From assembly GCF_001476905.1 (NCBI RefSeq), contig NZ_LDTE01000023.1:1-64000 (forward strand): a stretch of 64,000 bases of DNA. Direction: 5' to 3'. This DNA is from Sphingomonas sanguinis (GTDB lineage: Bacteria; Pseudomonadota; Alphaproteobacteria; Sphingomonadales; Sphingomonadaceae). The notes beneath the pieces were generated by a model that saw only the letters and a list, made by a program, of their open reading frames with translations, had not been told where the DNA came from and did not search any database. A program made the translations under genes and the position numbers. Below, in pieces: positions 51,856 to 61,666 of the stretch (within the stretch, counting starts at the first letter, position 1; every line of letters starts with the position of its first letter).

Positions 51856-54541
51856 GGCTGACGACGCGGCCCTGCTGCGCGCGGACGGTGACGATGCCGT
51901 CCGTGTTGCCCGCCCGGACCTCGCCTCCCACGGCATCGCCCTGCATGATGGCGATCCGGTCGAACAGGTTGGTCGCGCGCAACTGCACCGTCAGGGCCGG
52001 GCTCGCGGCCCAGCGCGCGCCCAGCCCGACTATCGCGAAGCCGGGAAAGGCCAGGCTGTTGGCGTCGTCGGCATAGCGTCGTCCCATCGCCGAGACATCG
52101 CCGTCGATCGTGAGGTCAGTGCCGGGCAGGGCGGCGCTGGCCGACAGGCTTGCCATCAGCCGGGGCACGCGACGGGGCATGTTGCCGCTGAGATCGGTGA
52201 CGACGGGCAGGCCGCCGCTGAGGCTGGTCACGCGATAGGATTGCAGCCTGGGGTCCTGTACGGTCACCGTCCCGCGCAGCGATACGCCGGATAGTGGCGC
52301 GGCATGGGCGGTGAGTTCCAGGCCCAGCGTGCGTGCGACGGCATTGCGCTCACCCACCCGCACCGCACCGGTGACGGGATCGAGCGACAGATCGGGCAGC
52401 GCGATATCGGGAAAGCGGCTGGCGAAGACGGTTGCGTCCAAGCCCCATCGATCCCGTCGCCAGATCAGGCCCAGCTCGGCCTGCTCGATGGTCAGCGCGC
52501 GCGCCGGGTCGCCGCCACCGACGCGGAACACACCCGGATCGGGCAGCCGCATCGCGTGGGTCATGCGCGCGAACAGCCCGGTCTCCGGGCTGGCGCGCCA
52601 GTGGAGCGCCAGCGTGGCAGCGGTTCGGGCGATCGGCTGGCGATAGGCGTCCCACTGCCCGGACCCGACCATGATCCGATCGTCGGCCAACGTCGTCGGG
52701 TCGCCGCCGTCGCGCGTCGCCGGCCGCTCGACTTGCGCCGATAGAAGCGCGCGTTCGTGACGCAGGCCCCAGTCGATCCGCCAATCCCTTGCCACTTGCC
52801 ACTCATCGGCGGCGTAAAGCGCGACCAGATGCTGATGCCCGATCATCGCCTCATAGGTCGATCCGCCGTTGATCAGGCCTTGATCGGTCAGTCGTCCCAG
52901 CATTCGCCCGGCGGCGTCCAGCGCCGACAGGTCCAGCCGCCGCCCCTGCTCGCGCGCTTCGACCAGCACGCGCGCCACGGCCCGGCGAAAGTCCCAGCGA
53001 TAGCCGACGGCATACACGCCGAGCGTCAGGTCATGGCGTCCCGCGGCCTCCAGCTGCCGTGCATAGGACAGGTCGACAATCCCTTCGGATAGGTGCGTGT
53101 CCGCGGCGACCGGGTTGAGCGCGATGACCAAGCTATTTCCGGGAAGGGCCGCGAAAGCGCTGCCGTCGCTCGCATGGGTGAGGACGACGTGCGCCGTGTC
53201 CGGATAGGCGGCGGTCAGGCGGGGCATCGCGTCCGCCAGTGCCTGCGCGGCGGGGACGGCATTGCCCGAGGAGGACAGGGCATAACGCTCGGTCCGCGAG
53301 GTCCGGACATGCGCGCGCACCGTCAGCAGGCCGTCCGCGATCGGCTGGCTCAAAGCCAGCGACGGCATGCCCATCCGATTATGGTTGTTGCGCCCCAGCG
53401 GTCGCTCGCCCAACGCGGCGAAGCGCAGGCTGGTCAGTTCCGGCCCGAAAAAGCTGCCGCGCCGGGGATCGAAGCCGGGCAGCGGCATGATCCGGCCATG
53501 TGCGACCCGCATCGGCACCGACGAGACGTTGAGCGTGTCGTCGGCCAGCGCGTGGATGGCGAGCGTCAGCAGACCGCCACCGGGCAGATCATGGTCGAGC
53601 CGCACCCGCATCTGCCCGCCCCCCAGCGTCGAGGCGATGCGCCGCACCGTCGGGTCCCGCACGACCGCGCCGCCCGCGATCAGTCGCCAGCCAGGGGCGA
53701 CGGGTCCGGTCGCGTAGCCCTCCCACCGCGCCAGGCCATAGTCGGTGGTCGTCATCCGCATCGCCCCGCCAGACCGGCCGCCGGGAGCCCGCGTGCGCAG
53801 GTTGAGCACACCACCGGGCGCATTGCTCGCAAAGATGGCGGAGGGGCCGCCGCGCACATAATCGGCACTCTCGATCATCAGGTCGGGGCGGACGAACTGG
53901 TCGATATCGGTCCAGGCCAGCGTGTCATGCTGCACCGGCAACCCGTCCTCCTGCACGGCGATCGCCTGATATCCGTCCAGTGGAATACCGCGCACCCGGA
54001 TGGTATTGGCCGACGCCCCGGCCGAACTGTCGACCCACAGGCCGGGCAGGCCGGACAGCAGCTCCGCCAGGCTTTGCGGCGGTCGCCGGGCGAGTTCGAC
54101 GCCATCGAGATGCGAGGCGGAATAGCTGCGCTCCAACTCGCCCTGTATGGTCGTGCCCCGGCGGCCGGTGACGATCACGTCCGGGCCGGTCACGGGATCG
54201 ACCGGCGGGGCGGGTGCGAGCCGGTGCACCGGGGGCGGGTCTCGACGCGGTATCGGCCCGGCGGCGCGCACCACGATGCCGCCCGCGATCCGACGACAGG
54301 AAAGACCCGCCGGACGGCACCAGCGAGCGAGCGCGCTCGACAGGCGCATCCGTCCCTTCAGCGCGGGCGCGGTCCGTCCCGCCAGATCGCCGGGACGCGC
54401 GACCACGGCCTGGCCCGCCTGCCGCGCCAGCCGGTCCAGCCCCGCAGCGACGGGCCCGGGGGGAAGATCGATGGACAGGAGGGGATCGGCCTGCGTCGTC
54501 ATCAGCGCCCCGATCAGCGCCGTCGCCACCAGCATCGTCAT
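51833..54541 (-). CDS. TonB-dependent receptor with STN domain and no local FecIR partner
   Basis: This is a 902-residue receptor. A short signal peptide (MTMLVATALIGALMTTQA) precedes an STN domain at about 23-95 (LLSIDLPPGPVAAGLDRLAR). A Pro-rich linker leads to the TonB-box region VIVTGRRGTT, the plug (LAELLSGLPGLWVDSSAGAS, TIRVRGIPLDGYQAIAVQED, RGGPSAIFASNAPGGVLNL) and a barrel ending SADWRF. The STN domain implies signalling, yet no sigma or FecR gene is adjacent. The ATG at 54541 is preferred to a GTG two codons earlier. It is divergent from the 5-oxoprolinase gene and convergent with the phosphatase. Substrate unknown; the plug is of the Fe-citrate/peptide-like type. Confidence 0.9.
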   Translation of the reverse strand: MTMLVATALIGALMTTQADPLLSIDLPPGPVAAGLDRLARQAGQAVVARPGDLAGRTAPALKGRMRLSSALARWCRPAGLSCRRIAGGIVVRAAGPIPRRDPPPVHRLAPAPPVDPVTGPDVIVTGRRGTTIQGELERSYSASHLDGVELARRPPQSLAELLSGLPGLWVDSSAGASANTIRVRGIPLDGYQAIAVQEDGLPVQHDTLAWTDIDQFVRPDLMIESADYVRGGPSAIFASNAPGGVLNLRTRAPGGRSGGAMRMTTTDYGLARWEGYATGPVAPGWRLIAGGAVVRDPTVRRIASTLGGGQMRVRLDHDLPGGGLLTLAIHALADDTLNVSSVPMRVAHGRIMPLPGFDPRRGSFFGPELTSLRFAALGERPLGRNNHNRMGMPSLALSQPIADGLLTVRAHVRTSRTERYALSSSGNAVPAAQALADAMPRLTAAYPDTAHVVLTHASDGSAFAALPGNSLVIALNPVAADTHLSEGIVDLSYARQLEAAGRHDLTLGVYAVGYRWDFRRAVARVLVEAREQGRRLDLSALDAAGRMLGRLTDQGLINGGSTYEAMIGHQHLVALYAADEWQVARDWRIDWGLRHERALLSAQVERPATRDGGDPTTLADDRIMVGSGQWDAYRQPIARTAATLALHWRASPETGLFARMTHAMRLPDPGVFRVGGGDPARALTIEQAELGLIWRRDRWGLDATVFASRFPDIALPDLSLDPVTGAVRVGERNAVARTLGLELTAHAAPLSGVSLRGTVTVQDPRLQSYRVTSLSGGLPVVTDLSGNMPRRVPRLMASLSASAALPGTDLTIDGDVSAMGRRYADDANSLAFPGFAIVGLGARWAASPALTVQLRATNLFDRIAIMQGDAVGGEVRAGNTDGIVTVRAQQGRVVSLSADWRF

Positions 54542-54702
54542 GACCACCCGCCCGGTGGGCCGAAAATCATTCGCTCGCTGCTGCCCCCGCCATCACCAAA
54601 GTCCGTCCCCGCCGCCGTGCCGATAGGTGGCAATTATGTAGGGCGCATGTCAGTGGCAAAGATCGTTTCCGATGGTACGAACGGCGGCGACGGAGGAACG
54701 AC

Positions 54703-57700
54703 ATGCAGGAACCGGTGGCGCAGTGGCAATTCTGGATCGACCGTGGCGGCACCTTCACCGATGTCGTCGCGCGGCGGCCGGACGGCACGCTCGTCACGAC
54801 CAAGCTGCTGTCCGAAGATCCCGAGCGCCGTTATGACGCGGCCGAGGCGGCGATCCGGCAGTTGACCGGCGTGGGCGACGGGCCGTTGCCGCATTGTGCG
54901 ATCCGCATCGGCACGACCATTGCGACCAATGCCCTGCTGGAGCGGCAGGGCGAGCCGGTGTTGCTGGCGATCACGCGCGGGTTCGGCGATGCGCTGACCA
55001 TCGGTTATCAGGACCGACCCGACATCTTCGCGCGTGACATCCGCCGCCCGGCGCCGCTGTTCGCCGAGGTGGTCGAGATCGACGAGCGGGTGGCGGAGGA
55101 CGGCAGCGTCCTGACCCCGCTAGACCGCGACGGCGCTGCGGCGGCCTTTGCCCAAGCCTATGCCCGGGGTTTGCGCTCGATCGCGATCGTCCTGATGCAT
55201 GGGTGGAAGCATCAGGCGCACGAGCTGGCCCTGGTCGGACTGGCCGAGGCGGCGGGCTTTACCCAGATTTCGGTCAGCCACCGCACCGCGCCGCTGATCC
55301 GCCTGGTCGCGCGCGGCGACACCACGTTGGCGGACGCCTATCTGTCGCCGGTGTTGCGGCGTTATGTCCGGGGGCTGGAGGCCGGGCTGGGCGGTGCGGC
55401 GGACGGCGGCCTGCTGTTCATGCAGTCGAGCGGCGGGCTGGTCGCGGGCGAGCATTTCCATGGCAAGGACGCGCTGCTGTCCGGCCCGGCAGGCGGGATC
55501 GTCGGCATGGCCCGGACGGCGCACGGGGCCGGGTTCGACCGGATCATCGGGTTCGACATGGGCGGCACCTCGACCGACGTCTCGCTCTATGCCGGGCAGT
55601 ATGACCGGCGCTCCGACGCGGTGCTGGCGGGGGTGCGCGTCGCGGTGCCGATGATGCGGATCGATACGGTGGCGGCGGGCGGCGGATCGATCTGCCACTT
55701 CGATGGCGGGCGGTTGCTCGTCGGCCCGGCCTCGGCGGGGGCGGAGCCGGGCCCGGCCTGCTATCGGCGTGGCGGGCCGCTGACCGTTACCGACTGCAAC
55801 ATGATCCTGGGCAAGATCCAGCCGGAGCATTTTCCCGCGCTGTTTGGTCCCAATCGCGACCTGCCGCCTGACCGCGCGGCGGCGGTGCGGGCGCTCGACG
55901 CGCTGCTGGACGAGGTGGCGGCGGCGAGCGGCGAGCGGCTGGACGCGATGGGGGCGGCCGAGGGGCTGGTCGCCATCGCGGTCGCCAATATGGCGCGGGC
56001 GATCCGCGCGGTGTCGGTCGCACGGGGTGAGGACCCGGCCTCTTATGCGCTCGCCTGTTTCGGTGGGGCGGGTGGCCAGCATGCCTGTCTGGTCGCCGAT
56101 GCGCTGGGCATGGAGCGGGTGCTGATCCATCCGCTGGCGGGAGTGTTGTCGGCGGTCGGCATCGGCCTGGCGGATCGCAGCGTGGTGCGCGAGGCGACGG
56201 TCGCGCTGCCGCTGGGCGACGACGCACTGACGCCCGCGCTGGCGACATTGCAGGACGAGGCGAAGGCCGGGCTGGCCGAGCAGGGCGTCGACCCGGCCAC
56301 GATCCGTTTCGCCGTGCTGGCGCAGCTGCGCTATGCCCGCAACGACCAGACGATCGCCGTCACTTGGGGGCGCCCGGAGACGATGGCGCAGGATTTCGCG
56401 ACCGCGCATCACCAGCGCTTTGGCTTTGTCGGCGACGACAGGCTGGTGGTCGAGCAGCTTCGCGTCGAGGCGATCGCCGGGGATGCGGCACAGGCGCTTC
56501 CCACGCCCGCTTTGCCCGATCGATCCGCCGAGCCGATCGACCGGGTCGCCATGTATCTGGCGGGCGAGCGACACGATGTGCCCGTTTACCGGCGCGAGGG
56601 GCTGGCGGCGGCGACGGTGCTGTCGGGTCCGGCGCTGATCATCGATCCGGTGTCGACCGTGGTGGTCGAGCCCGACTGGCAGGCGCGGGTGCTGGCGGAG
56701 GGGACGCTGTTGCTCGAACGCGTCGGTGCGCGGCGCGAGCAGGCGGCGGAGGAGGCGGTCGATCCCGTCCGGCTGGAAATCTTCGCCGGTCTGTTCATGG
56801 GCATCGCCGAGGAGATGGGCGCGGCGCTGCAACGCAGTGCGGCCTCGGTCAACATCCGCGAGCGACTGGATTTCTCCTGCGCGCTGTTCGATGCGGACGG
56901 GGGGCTGGTCGCCAATGCGCCGCATATCCCGGTGCATCTGGGATCGATGGGCGAGAGCATCCGTACCGTCATCCGCGCGCGGAGCGGCGCGATGCGCGAG
57001 GGGCAGGTCCATGCGCTGAACGATCCCTATCGCGGCGGCACGCACCTGCCCGACATTACCGTCATCATGCCGGTCTTTGCGGGGGGTGAGACGCCCGCCT
57101 TCTTCGTGGCGGCGCGCGGGCATCATGCCGACGTCGGCGGCACCACGCCCGGCTCGATGCCGCCCGACAGCAAAACGCTGGCCGATGAAGGCGTGGTGTT
57201 CGACGATGTGCTGATCGTCGAGGACGGCGCGATGCGGGAGGCGGCGATCCGCGACCTCCTCGCCAGCGGTCCCTGGCCCGCCCGGAACATAGACCAGAAT
57301 ATCGCCGATCTGGCGGCTCAGGTCGCGGCGTGCGCGCGGGGCGCGGAGGGGCTTCGCCAACTGGCGGCGCAACAGGGGCAGGGCGTGGTCACGCGCTACA
57401 TGGCGCATGTCCAGGCCCATGCCGAGGCGATGGCGCGGCGGATGATTGCCACCCTGTCGGACGGCACCTTCCGCTATGCGCTAGACGACGGCGCGGTGGT
57501 CGCGGTGCGGGTGACGATCGATGCGGTGCGCGGTCATGCGACCATCGACTTTACCGGCACCAGCGAACAGCGGCCGACCAATTTCAATGCGCCGCTGGCG
57601 GTGACGCGCGCCGCCGTCCTCTATGTCCTGCGGCTGCTGGTCGACGAGGCGGTGCCGCTGAACGAAGGGTTCCTGCGCCCCGTCACGCTGATCGTGCCCG

Positions 57701-58290
57701 AAGGCTCGATGCTCAACCCGCATTTCCCCGCCGCCGTGGTCGCGGGCAATGTCGAGGTGAGCCAGGTCGTCACCGACGCGCTGCTGGGCGCGCTGGGCGC
57801 GATGGCGGGGAGCCAGGGGACGATGAACAATCTGACCTTCGGCGACGACAGCTATCAATATTATGAGACGATCGCGGGCGGCGCGGGAGCGGGGCCGGAC
57901 CATGACGGGGCCGACGCGATCCAGACGCATATGACCAACAGCCGGTTGACCGACCCCGAAGTGCTGGAAACCCGCTACCCGGTGCTGGTCGAGCAGTTCG
58001 CGATCCGGCGTGGTTCGGGCGGGGCGGGCACCCACCGGGGCGGCGACGGGACCCACCGCCGGATACGTTTCCTGCAACCGTTGCGCGCCGCGATCCTCAG
58101 CAATCGCCGCGTCGTGCCGCCCTTTGGCCTGAACGGTGGGGGTGCCGGACAGGCTGGGCGCAACCGGGTCGAGCGGGCGGATGGCGCGTCGCAGGATCTC
58201 GCCTCCACCGCCGGGATCGAGATGGAGACCGGCGACGTGCTGGTCATCGAAACGCCGGGCGGCGGCGGTTACGGGGCGGAGGAACGCTGA
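54703..58290 (+). CDS. 5-oxoprolinase, full-length HyuA-HyuB fusion (OplAH type)
   Basis: This 1195-residue enzyme hydrolyses 5-oxo-L-proline (pyroglutamate) to glutamate using ATP. The N-terminal HyuA half (about 1-680) has [19 protein letters not shown], the hexokinase-like phosphate loop, then [26 protein letters not shown] and [14 protein letters not shown]. The HyuB half (about 690-1195) has [50 protein letters not shown] and ETPGGGGYG near the C-terminus. CGGAGG precedes the ATG. The transporter genes that follow are coupled (TGATG). The fused form matches eukaryotic OPLAH and many proteobacterial enzymes rather than the PxpABC system. Confidence 0.95.
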   Translation: MQEPVAQWQFWIDRGGTFTDVVARRPDGTLVTTKLLSEDPERRYDAAEAAIRQLTGVGDGPLPHCAIRIGTTIATNALLERQGEPVLLAITRGFGDALTIGYQDRPDIFARDIRRPAPLFAEVVEIDERVAEDGSVLTPLDRDGAAAAFAQAYARGLRSIAIVLMHGWKHQAHELALVGLAEAAGFTQISVSHRTAPLIRLVARGDTTLADAYLSPVLRRYVRGLEAGLGGAADGGLLFMQSSGGLVAGEHFHGKDALLSGPAGGIVGMARTAHGAGFDRIIGFDMGGTSTDVSLYAGQYDRRSDAVLAGVRVAVPMMRIDTVAAGGGSICHFDGGRLLVGPASAGAEPGPACYRRGGPLTVTDCNMILGKIQPEHFPALFGPNRDLPPDRAAAVRALDALLDEVAAASGERLDAMGAAEGLVAIAVANMARAIRAVSVARGEDPASYALACFGGAGGQHACLVADALGMERVLIHPLAGVLSAVGIGLADRSVVREATVALPLGDDALTPALATLQDEAKAGLAEQGVDPATIRFAVLAQLRYARNDQTIAVTWGRPETMAQDFATAHHQRFGFVGDDRLVVEQLRVEAIAGDAAQALPTPALPDRSAEPIDRVAMYLAGERHDVPVYRREGLAAATVLSGPALIIDPVSTVVVEPDWQARVLAEGTLLLERVGARREQAAEEAVDPVRLEIFAGLFMGIAEEMGAALQRSAASVNIRERLDFSCALFDADGGLVANAPHIPVHLGSMGESIRTVIRARSGAMREGQVHALNDPYRGGTHLPDITVIMPVFAGGETPAFFVAARGHHADVGGTTPGSMPPDSKTLADEGVVFDDVLIVEDGAMREAAIRDLLASGPWPARNIDQNIADLAAQVAACARGAEGLRQLAAQQGQGVVTRYMAHVQAHAEAMARRMIATLSDGTFRYALDDGAVVAVRVTIDAVRGHATIDFTGTSEQRPTNFNAPLAVTRAAVLYVLRLLVDEAVPLNEGFLRPVTLIVPEGSMLNPHFPAAVVAGNVEVSQVVTDALLGALGAMAGSQGTMNNLTFGDDSYQYYETIAGGAGAGPDHDGADAIQTHMTNSRLTDPEVLETRYPVLVEQFAIRRGSGGAGTHRGGDGTHRRIRFLQPLRAAILSNRRVVPPFGLNGGGAGQAGRNRVERADGASQDLASTAGIEMETGDVLVIETPGGGGYGAEER

Positions 58291-58955
58291 TGTGGGTGCT
58301 CGCCGGGATCGTCGTCATCGCGGGCGGGTTCCTGCTCCGCTTCAACCCGTTGCTAGTCATCATCGCCTCCGCGCTCGTCACCGGGCTGGCGGCGGGGCTC
58401 GACCCGGTGAAGATCCTGGCGACCTTCGGCCATGCGTTTAACGAGACGCGCTACGTCACGGCCATCTATATGGTCCTGCCGGTCATCGGACTGCTAGAGC
58501 GACGGGGGCTTCAGGCCCGCGCCCGCGCGCTGGTGGCGGGGTTGCACGGCGCGACGGCGGGCCGGCTGCTCACCGGCTATCTGCTGTTCCGGCAGGTGAC
58601 GGCGGCGCTGGGCCTGACGTCCGTCGCGGGACCGGCGCAGACCGTGCGCCCCTTGCTCGCGCCGATGGCGGAGGCGGCCGCCGAGCGGCAGGGCGGGGCG
58701 GTCGAGGACGCAGATCGGGTCAAGGCGATGGCGGCGGCAACCGACACGGTCGGCCTGTTCTTCGGCGAGGATATCTTCCTCGCGGTCGGGTCGATCCTCC
58801 TGATGAAGGGCGTGCTGGAGGGCTATGGCATCATGCTGGAGCCGTTCCAGTTGTCCGTCTGGGCGATCCCGACCGCCATCGCGGCCTTCGTGATCCATGG
58901 CTTCCGACTTTGGCTTTTCGACCGGCGACTGTCGGCGCGGGGGGCAGAGCGATGA
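58290..58955 (+). CDS. DUF969 family subunit of a 5-oxoproline transporter
   Basis: This 221-residue membrane protein has about six hydrophobic helices: [20 protein letters not shown] opens it, and the family block YVTAIYMVLPVIGLLERRGL, then LTGYLLFRQVTAALGLTSV, follows. The DUF969/DUF979 pair is regularly found beside 5-oxoprolinase genes and is regarded as a two-subunit 5-oxoproline permease; direct proof for this protein is lacking. Start overlaps the 5-oxoprolinase stop (TGATG), and its stop overlaps the next subunit (ATGA), implying equal expression. Confidence 0.9.
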   Translation: MWVLAGIVVIAGGFLLRFNPLLVIIASALVTGLAAGLDPVKILATFGHAFNETRYVTAIYMVLPVIGLLERRGLQARARALVAGLHGATAGRLLTGYLLFRQVTAALGLTSVAGPAQTVRPLLAPMAEAAAERQGGAVEDADRVKAMAAATDTVGLFFGEDIFLAVGSILLMKGVLEGYGIMLEPFQLSVWAIPTAIAAFVIHGFRLWLFDRRLSARGAER

Positions 58956-59857
58956 TCGGGCTGAACCTGGTCTATGCGGTTGCGGGACTGGTATTCGCGG
59001 TCTTTGCGCTGTTATCGCTCAAGGACCGACGCTGGGCCAATGGTGTCTTCTTCGCGCTGATCGCCTTGTCCTTTTTCGCCGGAGACCGGTTGGGCGATGT
59101 CGGCAACGGTGTGCTGGTGCTGGCCTTGGTCGGCATCGCCGCCTCGGGGCGGATGCGTCGCGCCGCCCCTGTCGAACCGGCGGAGGAGTGCTATGGGGCC
59201 AAGGTCTTCGTGCCCGCGCTGATCATCCCGGTGGTCGCGCTGGTCGGGACGCTGGCGTTCAAGCAGGTGCCGACATGGGTCGATCTCAAACAGGCGACGC
59301 TCGTCGCGCTGACGCTGGGGACGATCGTGGCGCTGCTGCTGTGCGGGGTGCTGCTTCGGGCAAGGGCGGGCGAGCCCTTCGTGGCGGGGCGCGGGTTGAT
59401 CGACGATATCGGCTGGGTCCTGGTGATGCCGCAGATGCTGGCGAGCCTGGGCGCGGTGTTTGCGCTGGCGGGGGTCGGTGCGGTCGTGGGTGGGCTGATC
59501 GGCGCGGTGATCCCGGCGGGCAGCGTCATCGGCGCGGTGCTGGCCTATGCGCTGGGCATGGCGTTGTTCACCATCGTCATGGGCAATGCCTTTGCCGCCT
59601 TCCCAGTGATGGCAGCGGCGGTCGGCGTGCCGATCCTGATCCGCCAGATGGGCGCGGACCCTGCCATCGTCGCGGCGGTGGGTATGCTGGCGGGGTTTTG
59701 CGGGACGCTAATGACGCCGATGGCGGCTAACTTCAACCTGCTGCCCGCCGCGCTTCTTGGCTTGAAGGACAAATATGGCGTTATCCGCGCACAGATGCCG
59801 ACCGCCTTGCCGCTGCTCGCCTTCAACATCCTGTTGCTTTACGGAATGATCGCATGA
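58952..59857 (+). CDS. DUF979 family subunit of a 5-oxoproline transporter
   Basis: This 301-residue membrane protein has about nine hydrophobic helices, the partner of the DUF969 protein. Typical stretches are LVYAVAGLVFAVFALLSLKD at the N-terminus, VLVMPQMLASLGAVFALAGV in the middle, and MLAGFCGTLMTPMAANFNLL near the C-terminus, a conserved transport-core block. The ATG at 58952 is used (4-base overlap); the frame runs 14 codons further up inside the DUF969 gene. It forms part of the oxoprolinase-DUF969-DUF979-DUF2891 operon. Confidence 0.9.
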   Translation: MIGLNLVYAVAGLVFAVFALLSLKDRRWANGVFFALIALSFFAGDRLGDVGNGVLVLALVGIAASGRMRRAAPVEPAEECYGAKVFVPALIIPVVALVGTLAFKQVPTWVDLKQATLVALTLGTIVALLLCGVLLRARAGEPFVAGRGLIDDIGWVLVMPQMLASLGAVFALAGVGAVVGGLIGAVIPAGSVIGAVLAYALGMALFTIVMGNAFAAFPVMAAAVGVPILIRQMGADPAIVAAVGMLAGFCGTLMTPMAANFNLLPAALLGLKDKYGVIRAQMPTALPLLAFNILLLYGMIA

Positions 59858-60846
59858 CCGGAATGGACCGCGCCACCGCCCAGCGTTTTGCCACCATGAC
59901 GCTAGGTCATGTCGGGCGCGAATATCCCAATTGCCTGATCCACGTCTTGAACGGGCCGGAGGATGCGCGCACCCCGTCCGAACTGCATCCGATTTTCTAT
60001 GGCAGCTTCGACTGGCATAGCTGCGTCCATGGCTGGTGGCAGTTGTTGCGCCTGATCCGCCTTTATCCCGATCTCGACGCCGCCGCCGCCATCCGCGCGC
60101 GGGCCGACGCGATGTTCACGGCCGAGAAGGTCGCGGGCGAAATGGCCTATCTGGAGCGACCGAGCGCGGGCGGGTTTGAGCGGCCCTATGGCTGGGCCTG
60201 GATGCTGGCGCTGCATGACGAGGCGAGCCGCCATGACGCCGCTTGGGCAGAGACGCTGGAGCCGATGGCGCGGTTCTTTGCAGGCCGCCTGCACGCGTTC
60301 CTGCCGCGCCTGACCTATCCCTTGCGCGTGGGGACGCATTTCAACACCAGCTTCGCGCTGACCCTGGCCTGGGACTGGGCGGAGACGTGCGACACGGCGT
60401 TGCGCGCGCTGATCGCGGAGGCGGTGCAAGGCTGGTTCGCGCACGATCGGGACTGCCAGGCGTGGGAACCGGGCGGCGACGATTTCCTGTCGCCCGCCCT
60501 GACCGAGGCGCTGGTGATGAGCCGTGTGCTCGACGCGCCCGGCTTTCGCGCCTGGTTCGACGGGTTCCTGCCGCGCGTCGCGATCGGCGAGCCCGTGACG
60601 CTCTTCACACCCGCCACGGTGTCGGACCGCAGCGACGGCAAGATCGCGCATCTTGACGGCCTGAACCTCAGCCGCGCCTGGTGCTGGCGGGTGATCGCGG
60701 CGAAGCTGGGCCCGGACCACCCGGTCGCCGCCCGCGCCGAAGCGGCGGCGGAGGCGCATCTCGCCGCCAGCCTGCCGCATCTGGGCGATGATTATATGGG
60801 CGAGCACTGGCTCGCCACCTTCGCGCTGTTGGCGCTGGAAGGTTAA
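59854..60846 (+). CDS. DUF2891 family protein
   Basis: This 330-residue soluble protein has no signal peptide. Conserved blocks are REYPNCLIHVL, HPIFYGSFDWHSCVHGWWQL, YGWAWMLALHDEA, WEPGGDDFLSPALTEALVMS and GDDYMGEHWLATFALLAL. The many aromatic and acidic residues in an all-helical pattern suggest an (alpha/alpha) barrel like those of some glycosidases or epimerases; the family function is unknown. The start overlaps the DUF979 stop (ATGA), so it is the fourth gene of the 5-oxoproline operon and may act on a related amino-acid derivative. Its stop overlaps the end of the convergent GntR gene by 4 bases. Confidence 0.88.
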   Translation: MTGMDRATAQRFATMTLGHVGREYPNCLIHVLNGPEDARTPSELHPIFYGSFDWHSCVHGWWQLLRLIRLYPDLDAAAAIRARADAMFTAEKVAGEMAYLERPSAGGFERPYGWAWMLALHDEASRHDAAWAETLEPMARFFAGRLHAFLPRLTYPLRVGTHFNTSFALTLAWDWAETCDTALRALIAEAVQGWFAHDRDCQAWEPGGDDFLSPALTEALVMSRVLDAPGFRAWFDGFLPRVAIGEPVTLFTPATVSDRSDGKIAHLDGLNLSRAWCWRVIAAKLGPDHPVAARAEAAAEAHLAASLPHLGDDYMGEHWLATFALLALEG

Positions 60847-61595
60847 ATCTTCAGATGCGCGGTCCGGTCGCGCTTGGCGGCGAGGGCCTGGCGGACTTCC
60901 GCGACGGCGCGGGCTTCGCTAGCGATCAGCAGGCCTTCCAGCGCGGCGGTCAGGTGACGCTGCATCGCGACGCGCGCCGCAACCGCATCGCCGGAGCGCA
61001 GAGCCTCCAGGATCGCGGCGTGATGCTCGACGATCGGGCGCACATCGATCTCGCGCACCTTGGCGTCGAGTAGCACGCTCTCGGCCGAGCGCAGCCGCTG
61101 TTCCCATAGACGGTCGATCGTCTCCAGGATCGCACTGTTGCGGGTCGAGCGCGCGATCAGCGTGTGAAAGGCGCGGTCCGCGCGGAAGGCGCCACCGATC
61201 GTGTTATTCTCTTCCTCGATCGCATCGACCAGCGTCGCTAGTTCGTCCAGTTCCGCCTCAGTGATCTGGGTCGCCGCCAGCGCTGCCGCTTCGGGCTCGA
61301 ACAGCAGGCGGGCTTCGGCCACTTCCATCGCCGACACGCCGAAATCGGGCGTCTCGCCCTGGCCGGGCAGCGCCACGACATGCGCGCCCGATCCGATGCG
61401 GACTTCGATAAAGCCTTGGACTTCCAGCGCGATCAGCGCCTCGCGTATGACCGGGCGGCTGACGTCGAACCGGGTCGCCAGCTCACGCTCGGCGGGCATG
61501 CGTGTGCCGATCGGGTAGCGACCCTCCTGCAACTCGGCGATCAGCGTGCGGGCGAGTTCCCGGTAAAGCCGGTCCTGGGTCGTATTGTTGTCCAT
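60843..61595 (-). CDS. FadR-subfamily GntR transcriptional regulator (FCD domain)
   Basis: This is a 250-residue regulator. The N-terminal winged helix (about 8-75) shows LARTLIAELQEGRYPIGTRM, ELATRFDVSRPVIREALIAL and GFIEVRIGSGAHVV. An all-helical FCD ligand domain follows (AEARLLFEPEAAALAATQI, FHTLIARSTRNSAILETIDR, EHHAAILEALRSGDAVAARV) with Asp/His positions usual for metal-dependent ligand binding. It is convergent with the 5-oxoproline operon, and a direct-repeat site lies upstream of its own start. Likely a repressor of that operon or of a sugar-acid pathway (ExuR/UxuR are close relatives); the effector is unknown. Confidence 0.9.
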   Translation of the reverse strand: MDNNTTQDRLYRELARTLIAELQEGRYPIGTRMPAERELATRFDVSRPVIREALIALEVQGFIEVRIGSGAHVVALPGQGETPDFGVSAMEVAEARLLFEPEAAALAATQITEAELDELATLVDAIEEENNTIGGAFRADRAFHTLIARSTRNSAILETIDRLWEQRLRSAESVLLDAKVREIDVRPIVEHHAAILEALRSGDAVAARVAMQRHLTAALEGLLIASEARAVAEVRQALAAKRDRTAHLKI

Positions 61596-61640
61596 CGCGA
61601 CCCTTATAAGGGCCGAGGCGGGATGCTGGTCAAGCGCCAG

Positions 61641-61666
61641 TGTCAGACCAATGTCTGTCAGGCCAA
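61641..61666 (-). promoter_or_regulatory. Candidate GntR operator (tandem TTGGyCTGACA sites)
   Basis: On the minus strand TTGGCCTGACA and TTGGTCTGACA lie 4 bases apart, 15 bp centre to centre; CAGAC-CAAT-GTCTG across 61644-61657 also forms an inverted repeat. The pair sits 46-71 bases before the GntR start, abutting the stop of the DeoR gene, as expected for autoregulation. Confidence 0.5.

Noticed and set aside
55120..57420. 766-codon antisense frame opposite the 5-oxoprolinase gene
   Set aside because: No motifs and an Arg/Gln/His-rich composition; the plus strand carries complete HyuA and HyuB signatures.
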